Shown here piece by piece: positions 1 to 10,177 of a stretch of DNA of 64,000 nt. Source of the DNA: Arthrobacter zhaoxinii (GTDB taxonomy: Bacteria; Actinomycetota; Actinomycetes; Actinomycetales; Micrococcaceae); assembly GCF_024385505.1 (NCBI RefSeq), contig NZ_JANFLT010000005.1, positions 620,001-684,000 of the forward strand, in the 5' to 3' direction. The first letter of the stretch is position 1; every line of letters starts with the position of its first letter. Below the pieces are notes generated by a model. The model saw only the letters and a list, made by a program, of their open reading frames with translations, ran no database searches and was not told the origin of the DNA. The position numbers and the translations under genes were made by a program.

Positions 1-302
1 AGGGCGGGCACATCCCCACCGCTAAGTCCGTCCCGTGGAGCAAGGCCGCCGCAGAAGACGGCACCTTCCGCAGCCGGGAGGAACTTGAGGCGCTGTACAA
101 GGACGACGCCGGGCTGAAGGAGGGCGACGACGTCGTGGCCTACTGCCGCATCGGCGAACGTTCCAGCCACACCTGGTTTGTCCTCAAGCACCTGCTCGGC
201 TTCGAATCCGTACGCAACTATGACGGCTCCTGGACCGAATGGGGCAACGCAGTCCGTGTGCCGATTGCCCGCGGTGAAGAACCCGGCAACGCCCCCAGCT
301 GA
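1..302 (+). CDS. Sulfurtransferase (rhodanese), C-terminal part
   Basis: This is the last 99 codons of a rhodanese-type thiosulfate/3-mercaptopyruvate sulfurtransferase; its start lies left of the window (reading frame begins at base 3). The active-site loop CRIGERSS is visible, with the persulfide-forming cysteine first, followed by the usual [14 protein letters not shown] block that ends the second rhodanese domain. The product moves sulfane sulfur to acceptors in the cytoplasm. It sits 30 bp before a SufE gene, a common actinobacterial pairing of sulfur-handling genes. The family is clear; whether the donor is thiosulfate or mercaptopyruvate cannot be told from this fragment. Confidence 0.85.
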   Translation, partial: GGHIPTAKSVPWSKAAAEDGTFRSREELEALYKDDAGLKEGDDVVAYCRIGERSSHTWFVLKHLLGFESVRNYDGSWTEWGNAVRVPIARGEEPGNAPS

Positions 303-332
303 TCTTCCACCGCTTCAAAGAAAGAACCACGC

Positions 333-809
333 ATGACTGCCACCCCTGAAACCGCCGTCCCGGACTCCCTGGCCGAGATCATTGACGACTTCCAGGCCAT
401 GGAGGAATCCGACCGCCTGGAACTGCTGCTGGAATTCTCCCGCAGCCTGCCCGAGCTGCCAGCCGAAATAGCCGACCGCCCCGAACTGCTGGAACAGGTC
501 GTGGAATGCCAGTCGCCGGTGTTCCTCAGCCTGGACGTGGACGACTCCCCCGAACACCTGGTGTCGCTGTTCTTCAAGGCACCGCCGGAGGCTCCCACCA
601 CCCGCGGGTTCGCCAGCGTCCTGTACGAAGGCCTGAACGGGCTGCCGGCCGCGGACATTCTGGCCGTTCCGGCCGATGTTCCTGACCGTCTTGGCCTCAC
701 GCGGGCCATCACCCCGCTGCGCATGCGGGGAATGTCCGCCATGCTGGGACGCATCAAGCGCCGGCTCGCCCAGCACGAAAAACTGGCACAGCAGCCGTCG
801 CAGCCGTAA
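333..809 (+). CDS. SufE family Fe-S metabolism protein
   Basis: A 158-residue SufE-type sulfur acceptor. Known SufE proteins take sulfur from a cysteine desulfurase (SufS) onto one cysteine and stimulate Fe-S cluster assembly. Here the candidate acceptor is Cys59 in VVECQSPVF, the family signature. The helical N-terminus (LAEIIDDF..) and the C-terminal stretch LTPLR/ITPLRMRGMSAML are also typical. Length is slightly above the ~140 residues of E. coli SufE. The preceding rhodanese gene suggests a two-gene sulfur transfer unit. No SufS or SufBCD gene is nearby, so its partner must be encoded elsewhere. Confidence 0.9.
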   Translation: MTATPETAVPDSLAEIIDDFQAMEESDRLELLLEFSRSLPELPAEIADRPELLEQVVECQSPVFLSLDVDDSPEHLVSLFFKAPPEAPTTRGFASVLYEGLNGLPAADILAVPADVPDRLGLTRAITPLRMRGMSAMLGRIKRRLAQHEKLAQQPSQP

Positions 810-863
810 CCGGCCGCGCCCAGGTGTAACTAGGGCGGCCGCAGGAGCACAGGAGGCGCAGCT

Positions 864-1373
864 ATGTCAGGACACCGCGACAAGCATTCGGGCAAGGGCG
901 CGACGCCGGCCACGCGGGTGCTGGACGAAGCGGGGGTTACGTACGCGGTGCGTCATTATGAGCACGACGCCGGCGCGCCGTCGTACGGGCTGGAAGCCGC
1001 GGAGAAGCTCGGCGTGCCGCCCGAAGCTGTCTACAAAACGCTGATGGTGGACCTCGGCGGGCACCTCGCCGTGGCTATGGTTCCGGTGGCCCTGAACCTG
1101 GACCTGAAGAAGTTCGCCACGCTGATGGGTGCGCGCAAGGCCGTGATGGCCGACCGCCGCGACGCAGAGCGGCGGACCGGCTATATGGTGGGCGGCATTT
1201 CGCCGCTGGGCCAGAAGCACTCCTCCCCCGCAGGAATCGATTCCCGAGTGGAACTGCTGGACACGGTGTATGTATCGGGCGGCCGGCGGGGCCTGCAGAT
1301 CGGACTCTCACCCTTCGATCTCATCCGCCTGACCCACGCCGTTGCGGCGCCGATCGCTGCGGTGCCTTCGTGA
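864..1373 (+). CDS. ybaK: YbaK/EbsC-type Cys-tRNA(Pro) deacylase
   Basis: A 169-residue single-domain member of the YbaK/ProX aminoacyl-tRNA editing family. The YbaK subgroup hydrolyses cysteine mischarged onto tRNA-Pro. Features seen: N-terminal ATRVLDEAGVTYAVRHYEHD, the VYKTLMVD strand with the conserved lysine, a VPVALNLDLKKFA segment, and the MVGGISPLGQK loop that lines the substrate pocket. Length matches the family (about 155-165). A Shine-Dalgarno-like AGGAGG lies near 852 upstream of the ATG. It probably reads alone or as the tail of the preceding SufE transcript. Confidence 0.9.
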   Translation: MSGHRDKHSGKGATPATRVLDEAGVTYAVRHYEHDAGAPSYGLEAAEKLGVPPEAVYKTLMVDLGGHLAVAMVPVALNLDLKKFATLMGARKAVMADRRDAERRTGYMVGGISPLGQKHSSPAGIDSRVELLDTVYVSGGRRGLQIGLSPFDLIRLTHAVAAPIAAVPS

Positions 1374-1433
1374 CGGAACCGGTTATGCTTCTCTTGCACT
1401 AAACAGGCCAGATGAGTATGGGGAACCGGCGAA

Positions 1434-1913
1434 TTGGGTGAAAGAAGAGCGAGACGGCTGAAAGAGCTGACACAGGGTACTGCCTCAGCGGATCTGCCAA
1501 AAAGCCCGCCGAGATCGTTCTTGAGCAACCTGCTTTTCTGGGGAACCGTATCCATATTGGCGGTCGTCATCTTGTTGAGTTCGGTTGGAGCGTGGGCTCT
1601 GGGCGCCTACGACGACGGGCATCGGGATCGAATCGAATGCACTGTAACTGGTGCCGTAGCCGATGATGGCAATCCCATGGGCCGTCGTTCCTGGTCCACG
1701 CCGGCTGTCGAGATCAACACTTCCGATTGCGGGTCTCTGGTGTTCACCGGCGGAGCCGGCAAGGACGCAGACAATGCCATAGCGGAGGAACTGGCACAGG
1801 GAGGACGCTTCTCGTTTGAGATGGGGCGGGCGACCCGGTCGCTGAGCGGGTTCTTTGACGCCGCCGGCATTAGCTGGACACCAGAGGTTTTGTCCTACCA
1901 GAAGATCGACTGA
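1434..1913 (+). CDS. Small membrane-anchored protein of unknown function
   Basis: A 159-residue protein starting at a TTG. An arginine-rich N-terminus (residues 1-25) is followed by one hydrophobic segment, about residues 30-52 (LLFWGTVSILAVVILLSSVGAW), and a polar domain with two cysteines (IECTV, SDCGS) that would lie outside the membrane. I do not recognise the family; small single-pass proteins of this shape are frequent in Micrococcaceae. It stands alone between a plus-strand deacylase and a convergent methyltransferase. The start is uncertain because no strong ribosome binding site is visible. Confidence 0.6.
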   Translation: MGERRARRLKELTQGTASADLPKSPPRSFLSNLLFWGTVSILAVVILLSSVGAWALGAYDDGHRDRIECTVTGAVADDGNPMGRRSWSTPAVEINTSDCGSLVFTGGAGKDADNAIAEELAQGGRFSFEMGRATRSLSGFFDAAGISWTPEVLSYQKID

Positions 1914-1962
1914 ATCAGCCGGCGGCTGCCTCCGTGCTTTCGTGAGTCAGTGCTTTCCTGAG

Positions 1963-2691
1963 TTAGTGCTTCCGAAGGTGGTGCAGCGCGAAGCCGTAGC
2001 TGAGCCGGACCCGCTGCGGATCGGAGCTTAGCCAGTCATCGGAAGTCCCGCTCGGGAACTCCATGCTGATGACATCAACCAGATCCTGCGGCTGATCGAA
2101 GGTCCAGCTGCTCATAACGAAAGATGTCGAGGCATCCTTCTCCGCCCACCAGCTCTTGATGTACCCGCCCTCGCCTTGGTGGGCCGACGCGTTAGCCGCT
2201 TCAAGCAATGCCGCAAACTCGCCGTCGTGCTGATCGTTGTCGATCACCACCAGCGAGCCGCCCGGACGCAGCACCCGCAGGACTTCCTCCAACCCTGCCG
2301 TGCAGTCGTTCTGCGGTGACGGAAAGAAGTACGCGAACCGGGCATGGACAACATCCACCGAAGCGTCGGGCACCGGGATGTGTTCGGCCGATCCGTGCAG
2401 GACCTCGGCTCCGCCGGGCCGCGCACGGGCAGCGGCGAGCAGCTCAGGATCAGGCTCGACGCCGACGACGGTATCTGCGCGTTCGGCGTAGCGGGGCAGC
2501 CAGAAACCGGTGCCGCAGCCGAGGTCGAGGAGAGTCCGTCCCGCCCATGGGGCCAGGAGCTCAAGTGCTGCCCAGATCACGCCTTCACGGTCCAGTGCCT
2601 GATTCTCGACTTCATACAGGTCAGGATGTGACCCCTGGTTCCAGGCACGGAAGAAGTCCTCCGGCGCTGCGGTCTCCTGCTGGTCCGGCAT
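1963..2691 (-). CDS. SAM-dependent methyltransferase (class I)
   Basis: A 242-residue class I methyltransferase of the Methyltransf_11/25 type. Motif I, LLDLGCGTGFW (about residues 53-63), binds S-adenosylmethionine; the acidic residue at the end of strand 2 is in VVGVEPDPEL; motif IV is VDVVHARFAYFF; and VLRPGGSLVVID gives the post-motif strand. The substrate cannot be read from sequence. The N-terminal FFRAWNQGSHPDLYEVENQALDR region is probably the substrate cap. It is divergent from nothing close: about 150 bp separate it from the next minus-strand gene upstream, so it probably has its own promoter. Confidence 0.85.
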   Translation of the reverse strand: MPDQQETAAPEDFFRAWNQGSHPDLYEVENQALDREGVIWAALELLAPWAGRTLLDLGCGTGFWLPRYAERADTVVGVEPDPELLAAARARPGGAEVLHGSAEHIPVPDASVDVVHARFAYFFPSPQNDCTAGLEEVLRVLRPGGSLVVIDNDQHDGEFAALLEAANASAHQGEGGYIKSWWAEKDASTSFVMSSWTFDQPQDLVDVISMEFPSGTSDDWLSSDPQRVRLSYGFALHHLRKH

Positions 2692-2841
2692 TTTGTCCCC
2701 CGTAAGCGTCTAGGTGCGCCTTTAACCTACTCTGGGCCGGGTGAGGTTCTGTGCAGGCTGAGCATGCCGGAATTTCCCCTGTGGTTTGTCCGGATCCCTG
2801 CGGTTTGTAGCAAACCCTCCGGGGAACCCGGAAGTAACCCG

Positions 2842-4104
2842 CTACTCCGCGTCGACCCGGTGCTCCGAGGGATGCCGGGTGCGGCCCAGGGCATCGTTCA
2901 GCCAGCTCAGCACCACACGCTCCCACCGCTCCGGATCCACGTTGTATTCCTTGGTGTGCCGGGCCCTGGTGAAGGGCTCGAACGTAATGACGTCCGGGTT
3001 CTTCTCCGCCAGTTCCGCGGACGGGCCGTACGGCACAAAGTCGTCATCCTTGCTGTGCAGGATGAGCGTGGGGGTCCGGATTTCCTCCGCCCGGGTCACC
3101 CAGTCCATGCTCTTGAGGTCCAGCGGCGCGGCCAGGCCGGTCAGCGCGCGGCCGGCAGCATTGGAAATCAGCCACTGGCCCAGCCGGCCGGCCTGCGCCG
3201 GAATCCGGTTCACCCGGGCATGGTGGGCCAGCACGTCCACCCAGTTGATTACCGGACCGTCCAGCACCATGGCGCGGATGTACCGGTTCAACGGTGAACG
3301 GTCGGCAGCCTGCAGGCTGATTGCCCCGCCCATCGACCAGCCGAACAGCACCACGTCCTTGGCGCCGTGGTCCAGGGCATAGCGGATGGCCGCCTCGACG
3401 TCCTGCCACTCGGTCAGGCCCAGCCCGTAACGGCCGTCGGGAGCGTAAGGGGCCTCGCCGTCGTTGCGGTAGGAAATCACCAGGCTGGTCAGTCCGGCTT
3501 CCCGGGCGGTGTGCAGTGCCCGCAGGCACTCGGTGCGCCGGGCGCCGCGGCCGTGGACCATGATCGCCCAGGTCTCGGCCCCGGGGGTACGCACCAGCCA
3601 GGCCGGCGCTTCTCCCCCGTCCACGGGAATGGAGACTTCCTCTTCCGGAAGGCCGACGGCGGCGGGCGAGGGATAGACGGAGCCGCTCCACCAGCCGCGC
3701 CGGGCCTTGCCCAGGTCGCCGCTGTACACCTCCTCTACATCCCGCTGCACGGTACCCTCGCGCGGCACATAGGAGCGGATGGCACCGATCCGGGCGTGAC
3801 CGTCGCCGTTGTCGAAGTACAGGCTGTAGGTGCCCTCGACCGTGGTGTCGAGGTTGGCCGGCAGAATGATCTGGCGGCCGTGCTCGCTGTCGGGGACAGC
3901 CAGGATTTCCAGGTTCGCGTCCCGCGCGCGCGCCGGCGTGACAACCTGGCGCGCGAAGTAAATGCCGAGGCCGGAGGCGGCCGCCACGACGGCGGTGGAT
4001 GCTGCGGCGCCGATGCCGGCACCGAACGCCGTCCAACGGACCCACGGAACCGACAGAACCGGGGTGGTGCCGGCGGACGCATCAGGAGGAACGGAAATAC
4101 CCAT
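2842..4104 (-). CDS. Alpha/beta hydrolase with N-terminal membrane anchor
   Basis: A 420-residue alpha/beta hydrolase. A hydrophobic segment near residues 28-52 (GIGAAASTAVVAAASGLGIYFARQVV) should tether it to the membrane, with the catalytic domain probably outside. The nucleophile elbow is GWSMGG (Ser in the middle, around residue 260), the oxyanion strand is IMVHGRGARR, and acid/histidine candidates are in LILHSKDDDFVP and RARHTKEYN near the C-terminus. The substrate is unknown; the layout resembles prolyl-oligopeptidase-like or BAAT/dienelactone-like hydrolases. It is divergent to the small USP-like gene at 4201 and shares a 96-bp promoter region with it. Confidence 0.8.
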   Translation of the reverse strand: MGISVPPDASAGTTPVLSVPWVRWTAFGAGIGAAASTAVVAAASGLGIYFARQVVTPARARDANLEILAVPDSEHGRQIILPANLDTTVEGTYSLYFDNGDGHARIGAIRSYVPREGTVQRDVEEVYSGDLGKARRGWWSGSVYPSPAAVGLPEEEVSIPVDGGEAPAWLVRTPGAETWAIMVHGRGARRTECLRALHTAREAGLTSLVISYRNDGEAPYAPDGRYGLGLTEWQDVEAAIRYALDHGAKDVVLFGWSMGGAISLQAADRSPLNRYIRAMVLDGPVINWVDVLAHHARVNRIPAQAGRLGQWLISNAAGRALTGLAAPLDLKSMDWVTRAEEIRTPTLILHSKDDDFVPYGPSAELAEKNPDVITFEPFTRARHTKEYNVDPERWERVVLSWLNDALGRTRHPSEHRVDAE

Positions 4105-4200
4105 AGAACATTTTTACCGGATGGGCACAGGCTCCGTGTAACGGCAGGCCGGTGCGGCCCTGATGAGAGCTTCACGGAGGGGCGTACTAGGCTGGTGCGC

Positions 4201-4692
4201 ATGACTTCGACAATTGTGGTGCTGACGGAAGAATCGCTGGGTAGCCGCGATATTGAGAACCTGCGGTCCCTGGTGGGCGATGCCCCCGTCCGCTTTGACG
4301 TACTGGTGCCCGCCGATCCGGGACGGAACCTGCTGGTGGACGTGCTGGACAACCTCAGCCTGCTGGATTTCGCGGAAGCGTTCCGGAGCCTGACCGGCGG
4401 CCGCCAGTCCAAGGCCGACGAGGTGAAGGAAGCTGTCACCTCGCTCGCCGACTCCCTGGAGCAGCTGCACGCGGCCGGTATGGAGGCCACCGGCACGGTC
4501 ACCGGTGAAGACCCGGTGGCCGCCGTCGTCGAAACCGCCAAGCGGACGTCCGCGGACCAGGTGGTCGTGATCACCCGGCCGCACGCCGTCGAGGATACGT
4601 TCCGCACCGACTGGGCCAATGAAGCCCAGGACCGCCTCGGCGTACCCGTGCTGCATCTGTACACCGGCTCGGGATTTATTGGCGAGTCTTAA
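4201..4692 (+). CDS. Universal-stress-protein-like protein
   Basis: A 163-residue protein. I chose the ATG at 4201; the frame is open further upstream, but that stretch is antisense to the hydrolase gene. The fold pattern, a strand-rich N-terminus (TIVVLTEE), a long central helical segment (SLADSLEQLHAAGMEATGTVTGEDPVAAVVETAKRT), then DQVVVITRPH and VPVLHLYTGS, resembles a USP/HUP-type alpha-beta-alpha protein. The canonical USP nucleotide loop G-2x-G-9x-G(S/T) is not obvious. It is followed after 14 bp by msrB, so co-transcription and an oxidative-stress link are plausible but inferred. Confidence 0.6.
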   Translation: MTSTIVVLTEESLGSRDIENLRSLVGDAPVRFDVLVPADPGRNLLVDVLDNLSLLDFAEAFRSLTGGRQSKADEVKEAVTSLADSLEQLHAAGMEATGTVTGEDPVAAVVETAKRTSADQVVVITRPHAVEDTFRTDWANEAQDRLGVPVLHLYTGSGFIGES

Positions 4693-4706
4693 GCGTTGAC
4701 GCGGAT

Positions 4707-5153
4707 ATGACTACCGAAGAGAACACCGGAACCGTCCCTGTCCAGAAGACCGACGAGCAGTGGCGCGAGGAACTCACCCCGCAGGAATTCGCGGTGCTGC
4801 GCAAGGCCGGCACCGAACGGCCGTACACCGGCGAGTACTGGGACACCAAGACCGCCGGCGTGTACCAGTGCCGCGCCTGCGGCAGCGATCTGTTCACCAG
4901 CAGCGAGAAGTTCGATTCGCACTGCGGCTGGCCGTCCTTCTTCGCCCCGCTGGCCGAGGGCAAGGTGCGCTACCTGCATGACCGCAGCATGGGCATGGAC
5001 CGGGTTGAGGTCCGCTGCGCCAACTGCGATTCGCACATGGGCCACCTGTTCGAGGGCGAAGGTTTCGACACACCCACCGATCAGCGGTTCTGCATCAACT
5101 CCATCTCCGTGAAGCTGGTCCCGCAGGACGCGTCCGCCGGCACCGCAGAGTAG
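4707..5153 (+). CDS. msrB: Peptide-methionine (R)-S-oxide reductase MsrB
   Basis: A 148-residue MsrB, which reduces methionine-R-sulfoxide in proteins. Two CxxC pairs, CRAC and CANC, form the structural zinc site. The core signature HCGWPSFFAPL and the catalytic RFCINSISVKL are present, with the catalytic cysteine in FCINS. Length agrees with the family. It follows the USP-like gene by 14 bp and precedes a flavin reductase by 6 bp, suggesting a small redox-repair operon. The assignment is firm. Confidence 0.95.
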   Translation: MTTEENTGTVPVQKTDEQWREELTPQEFAVLRKAGTERPYTGEYWDTKTAGVYQCRACGSDLFTSSEKFDSHCGWPSFFAPLAEGKVRYLHDRSMGMDRVEVRCANCDSHMGHLFEGEGFDTPTDQRFCINSISVKLVPQDASAGTAE

Positions 5154-5159
5154 GACCCC

Positions 5160-5708
5160 ATGGAGCACGGAGTCTTTCCCGGGGAAACCGTGGCCGGGCC
5201 GGACGTCCCGGACGAGGTCATTGACACGTACCGGGAGCTGAGCGCGGACATCGCGTCCGGCGTCGGCGTGGTGTCCACCCGGCTGCGCGGACGCGACTAC
5301 GCGGCTACGGTCAGCGGGTTCCTCTCCGTCTCCTACGATCCGCCCACCCTCCTGGTGAGCCTGTACGCCGAGGCGCGTATTGCAGAGGCAGTGGTCGACG
5401 CCGGCAGCTGGGTCCTGAGCCTGCTGCCGGCCCGGCTGCGCGGCACCGCCAACTGGCTCGCCAGCCCCGGCTCGCCGCTCGAAGGGCTCCTGACCCAGGT
5501 CGACTACGGCAGGGCGCCGGAAACCGGGGCCGTCATCATCGAGGACTCGATCGCCTGGTTCGAAGTCCGCACCACGCAGGTGACGACGGCGGCCACACAC
5601 CAGCTGGTCATCGGCGAGGTGGTGGCCATGGGCCGCCGGGCCAACGCCGACGACGAGGCGGACCCGCTCGTGCACTTCGCCTCCGCCTACGCCCGGCTGG
5701 CCCGCTGA
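5160..5708 (+). CDS. Flavin reductase family protein
   Basis: A 182-residue FMN-binding split-barrel protein of the flavin reductase-like (Flavin_Reduct) family. Known members reduce FMN or FAD with NAD(P)H, often to feed a monooxygenase. Visible family features are the N-terminal ASGVGVVSTRLRGRDYAATVSGFLSVSYDPPTLLVSL block, which binds flavin, then a GSWVLSLLP stretch and the late HQLVIGEVVAMG strand. The ATG lies 6 bp after msrB, so the two are very probably co-transcribed. No flavin monooxygenase is nearby; a role in a general redox pathway is inference. Confidence 0.85.
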   Translation: MEHGVFPGETVAGPDVPDEVIDTYRELSADIASGVGVVSTRLRGRDYAATVSGFLSVSYDPPTLLVSLYAEARIAEAVVDAGSWVLSLLPARLRGTANWLASPGSPLEGLLTQVDYGRAPETGAVIIEDSIAWFEVRTTQVTTAATHQLVIGEVVAMGRRANADDEADPLVHFASAYARLAR

Positions 5709-5716
5709 TCCTGCCC

Positions 5717-5741
5717 GGAACCATTGTTTCCCCACCGCGTC
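5717..5741 (+). promoter_or_regulatory. Candidate ECF-sigma promoter of the ferritin-like/V-ATPase operon
   Basis: GGAAC at 5717-5721 and CGTC at 5738-5741 are separated by 16 bp, matching the general extracytoplasmic-function sigma consensus (GGAAC, 16-17 bp, CGTC). The predicted start of transcription would be about 70 bp before the ferritin-like ATG. An inverted repeat GTTTCCCC (5726-5733) and GGGGAAAC (5762-5769) lies across and after it and may be an operator or a leader hairpin. This is a pattern match only. Confidence 0.35.
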
Positions 5742-5818
5742 CCACGTAACGTCGAGGAACGGGGGAAACGTTCCGCAGCCGCATGGACGGCGGGACCACC
5801 GGTCCTCAGGAGATGCAA

Positions 5819-6139
5819 ATGGCCACAGACCAATACCATGAGCCGCCTTCCGAACTTCCCGCAGAAACCCGGACCTTTGCACGCATGTGCGCCAGTCTCG
5901 CCGAGGAAGCCGAAGCCATCGGCTGGTACGTCCAGCGGATGGCCGTGGAGCCGGATGCCGAGTCGCGGGCCATCATGCTCGATTCACTCGGCGAGGAATT
6001 CAAACACTTCAGCATGGAACTGGAATTCCTGCTGCGCCGCACTCCCCTCTGGCGGGACATCGCCCGGGGCATCCTCTTCACCGACGGCGACATAGTCCGG
6101 CACGGCGAGGCCTCGGAGGCTGAAGCCACCGGCGACTAG
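5819..6139 (+). CDS. Encapsulated-ferritin-like (EncFtn) protein without visible encapsulin
   Basis: A 106-residue two-helix protein. The ATG at 5819 is preferred over one at 5783, because a Shine-Dalgarno-like AGGAGA precedes it and the family begins with a similar YHEP segment. The sequence follows the encapsulated ferritin family described in Rhodospirillum rubrum. Glu29, Glu30, Glu32 and Trp36 (AEEAEAIGWY), and Glu60 and His63 (EEFKH), fall exactly where that family has its iron-entry and ferroxidase residues (offset by two). The late ILFTDGDI also matches. Known members oxidise Fe(II) inside an encapsulin shell, but there is no encapsulin gene in the window and no shell-targeting tail (GSL-type) at the C-terminus. 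It lies 36 bp before the V-ATPase genes and is probably co-transcribed. Confidence 0.75.
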   Translation: MATDQYHEPPSELPAETRTFARMCASLAEEAEAIGWYVQRMAVEPDAESRAIMLDSLGEEFKHFSMELEFLLRRTPLWRDIARGILFTDGDIVRHGEASEAEATGD

Positions 6140-6175
6140 CCGTAACCGTTTTTCCTCCGCTCAGGGAGGTGCCGC

Positions 6176-6622
6176 ATGGCACGCAACAGCCTGCTGGACC
6201 GTTTCCGTCCCGTCGGCGCGCCCGGGCCCGCCGGACCCGCCGGTGTTCCGGCCACCGACGACGAGGGTATGGCCGCTGAGCTCATCCCGGTCTTTGAATC
6301 CCTCGACGCCACGATCAGCGAAAGCCGCGGCCGCACCGAATCCGCCGAGGCGCAGGCCCAGCAGACGGTGGCCGCCGCCCGCCGGCAGGCCGCGGCCCTG
6401 GTGGAGCAGGCGCGGATGGACAGCGCCGCCGTACGGGCCGATGCCGCGGCGCGGGTGTCCGCCGAAGCCGCCCGCGAGGACGAACAACTGCTCGCCGCCG
6501 CCAAAGAGGAGGCCGAAACGCTCCGCAGGCAGGGCGAATCCCGCGTACCGGAGCTCGCCTCCGCCATCGTGGCAGACCTGGTGCAGGACCTCCTGGGCCG
6601 CGGAACGGACACCGGCGAATGA
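6176..6622 (+). CDS. V/A-type ATPase peripheral-stalk subunit (G/H-like)
   Basis: A 148-residue protein. A proline/alanine/glycine-rich N-terminus (residues 1-28) precedes a long Ala/Glu/Arg/Gln helix (about 35-135) typical of the coiled-coil stalk subunit that pairs with subunit E and links the catalytic head to the membrane. It is the first ATPase gene; a GGGAGGTG ribosome site precedes the ATG, and its end overlaps the next gene by 4 bp. Sequence identity in this family is always low, so the call rests mainly on position and composition. Confidence 0.7.
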   Translation: MARNSLLDRFRPVGAPGPAGPAGVPATDDEGMAAELIPVFESLDATISESRGRTESAEAQAQQTVAAARRQAAALVEQARMDSAAVRADAAARVSAEAAREDEQLLAAAKEEAETLRRQGESRVPELASAIVADLVQDLLGRGTDTGE

Positions 6623-7615
6623 GGGCGGATTGGGTGGCAGCCTCGGTGCGGGCCCGGTCCATGGCGCAGCGGCGGGTAGGCGCCGGCACGTGCCGTGAAC
6701 TGTCCACGCTGCCGGACCTGCCGGCTGCCGTCGAGGCGCTCGAGGGGTCCGTGTACTCCGACCAGCTCTCCAGCGCCCGTACGCTGAGCTCCGCGCAGCA
6801 GGCGACCCGGCGGACCGTGCTTTGGCAGCTGCGTGTCCTGGCCGGCTGGCTGCCGGCCGGCGGCACGCCGCTGGTGCGGGCGGCAGCGGCACGGTTCGAG
6901 GCGGACAACATCCTCGCCCTCGCCGCCGCCCTCCGGGCAGGCCCCGGCACCACGGCCGGCCCGGCCGCTCCGGCAACGCCCGCCTCCACGGGCGTTGCCG
7001 CTATGCCGGCATCCGCTCCGCCGGCGTCCGTTCCCCCCGCCGCCGCTGCCTTCGACCTGGGCGGCCTCGCCATGGCCTGGCCGCGGCTGCGCACCGCAGA
7101 CTCCACCGAGACGCTGTTCGCGATGCTCGCTGCCTCCCCGTGGGGGGACCCGGATACCGAAACGGCGCTGCCGGACCTGCTGACCGCCGTCTGGCTCCGC
7201 CGGCTGGCCTCAACCGCGCCGGCGGCACGCCCGTGGGCCGTGGCCGGTGCCGTGCTGACCGCAGCCCGTCTGCTGCTGGTGGATCGCATCCGACCTTCGG
7301 ACCGGCTGGTGTCCCTGCTCCGCCCCCTGATCGGCACCGGCTGGACCGAAGCCGCTTCGCTGGCGGAACTCACCTCTGCCCTGAGCCCCGCGGCAGGCCA
7401 GGTCCTGGCCGAGGTGCAGGAGCCGCACGAACTGTGGCAGGCCGAAGCCCGCGTTGCCGCACAGGTGGAAGCAGACGGCTTCAACCTGCTGCGGGCCGGA
7501 CTCCCCGGCCCGGACGTGGTGCTCGGCGCCATGGCGGTCCTGGCCGCGGATGCCTGGCGGGTCCGGGCCGCTCTGGCCGCGGCAGCTGCAGGATTCGGGA
7601 GAAGCGAGGTGCTCG

Positions 7616-7629
<14 letters not shown>
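6619..7629 (+). CDS. V/A-type ATPase subunit C (d-like)
   Basis: A 336-residue subunit C, the funnel-shaped protein that joins the central rotor to the membrane ring. The N-terminal VAASVRARSMAQRRV and later FEADNILALAAAL and EADGFNLLRAGLPGPDVVLGAMAVLAADAWRVR segments match the repeated helical pattern of the family. Oddity: about residues 112-148 form an Ala/Pro-rich linker that normal subunit C (about 320-350 residues) does not need, so one helical module seems shortened. It overlaps its neighbours on both sides (4 bp and 14 bp). Confidence 0.75.
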
Positions 7630-9649
<2,020 letters not shown>

Positions 9650-9653
<4 letters not shown>

Positions 9654-10177
9654 CCCGGTTGCCGCAGGGTGCCGAGACAGCCCTGGAGCCGGTGCGCCGG
9701 GCACTGCAGCAGGAAGCCGAAACGACGGTGGCCCGCTCCGATGCCGAGGCACGGCAGCAGGCAGCGGACCTTCTGGGCCGGGCTCAGGCCGAAGCGGACA
9801 CCATCCACCGCACCGCGCAGCGGGAAGGTGCAGAGGCCGCCCGCGCCGAAGCCGTTGCATCCTCCGCCCGTGCCCGGCGGCAGGCCCGCCGGACGGTGCT
9901 GGCGGAGCAGGAGCACCTGCGCAGCCTCTTGGCCCAGCAGGTGCAGGAGCAGGTGCGCGAAGTGCGGCGGGACCCGCGCTATCCGCAGATCCTGCGGAGG
10001 CTGACCGCGCAGGCGGACCGGATCCTCGGACCGATGGCCTCGGTCACCGAAAGCCACAAGGGCGGCGTCATCGGCACCGCAGGCTCGCGGCGGCTGGATT
10101 TGTCGCTGTCCACCCTGGCGGAGCAGGCACTAGAGGACCATGCCGGGGAGGTGCGGCGGTTATGGCACGACGCGTGA
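9650..10177 (+). CDS. V/A-type ATPase subunit E
   Basis: A 175-residue peripheral-stalk subunit E. The first ~100 residues are a long charged Ala/Arg/Glu helix that should pair with the 6176 product; the C-terminal globular part (DPRYPQILRRLTAQADRIL, then SRRLDLSLSTLAEQAL) fits the domain that clamps the top of the catalytic head. It overlaps subunit F by 4 bp and subunit A by 16 bp. The usual glycine-rich C-terminal stretch is present as GGVIGTAGSRR. Confidence 0.8.

Noticed and set aside
3367-4200. Upstream extension of the USP-like gene
   Set aside because: It is antisense to the alpha/beta hydrolase; the ATG at 4201 fits the family length and has its own promoter gap.
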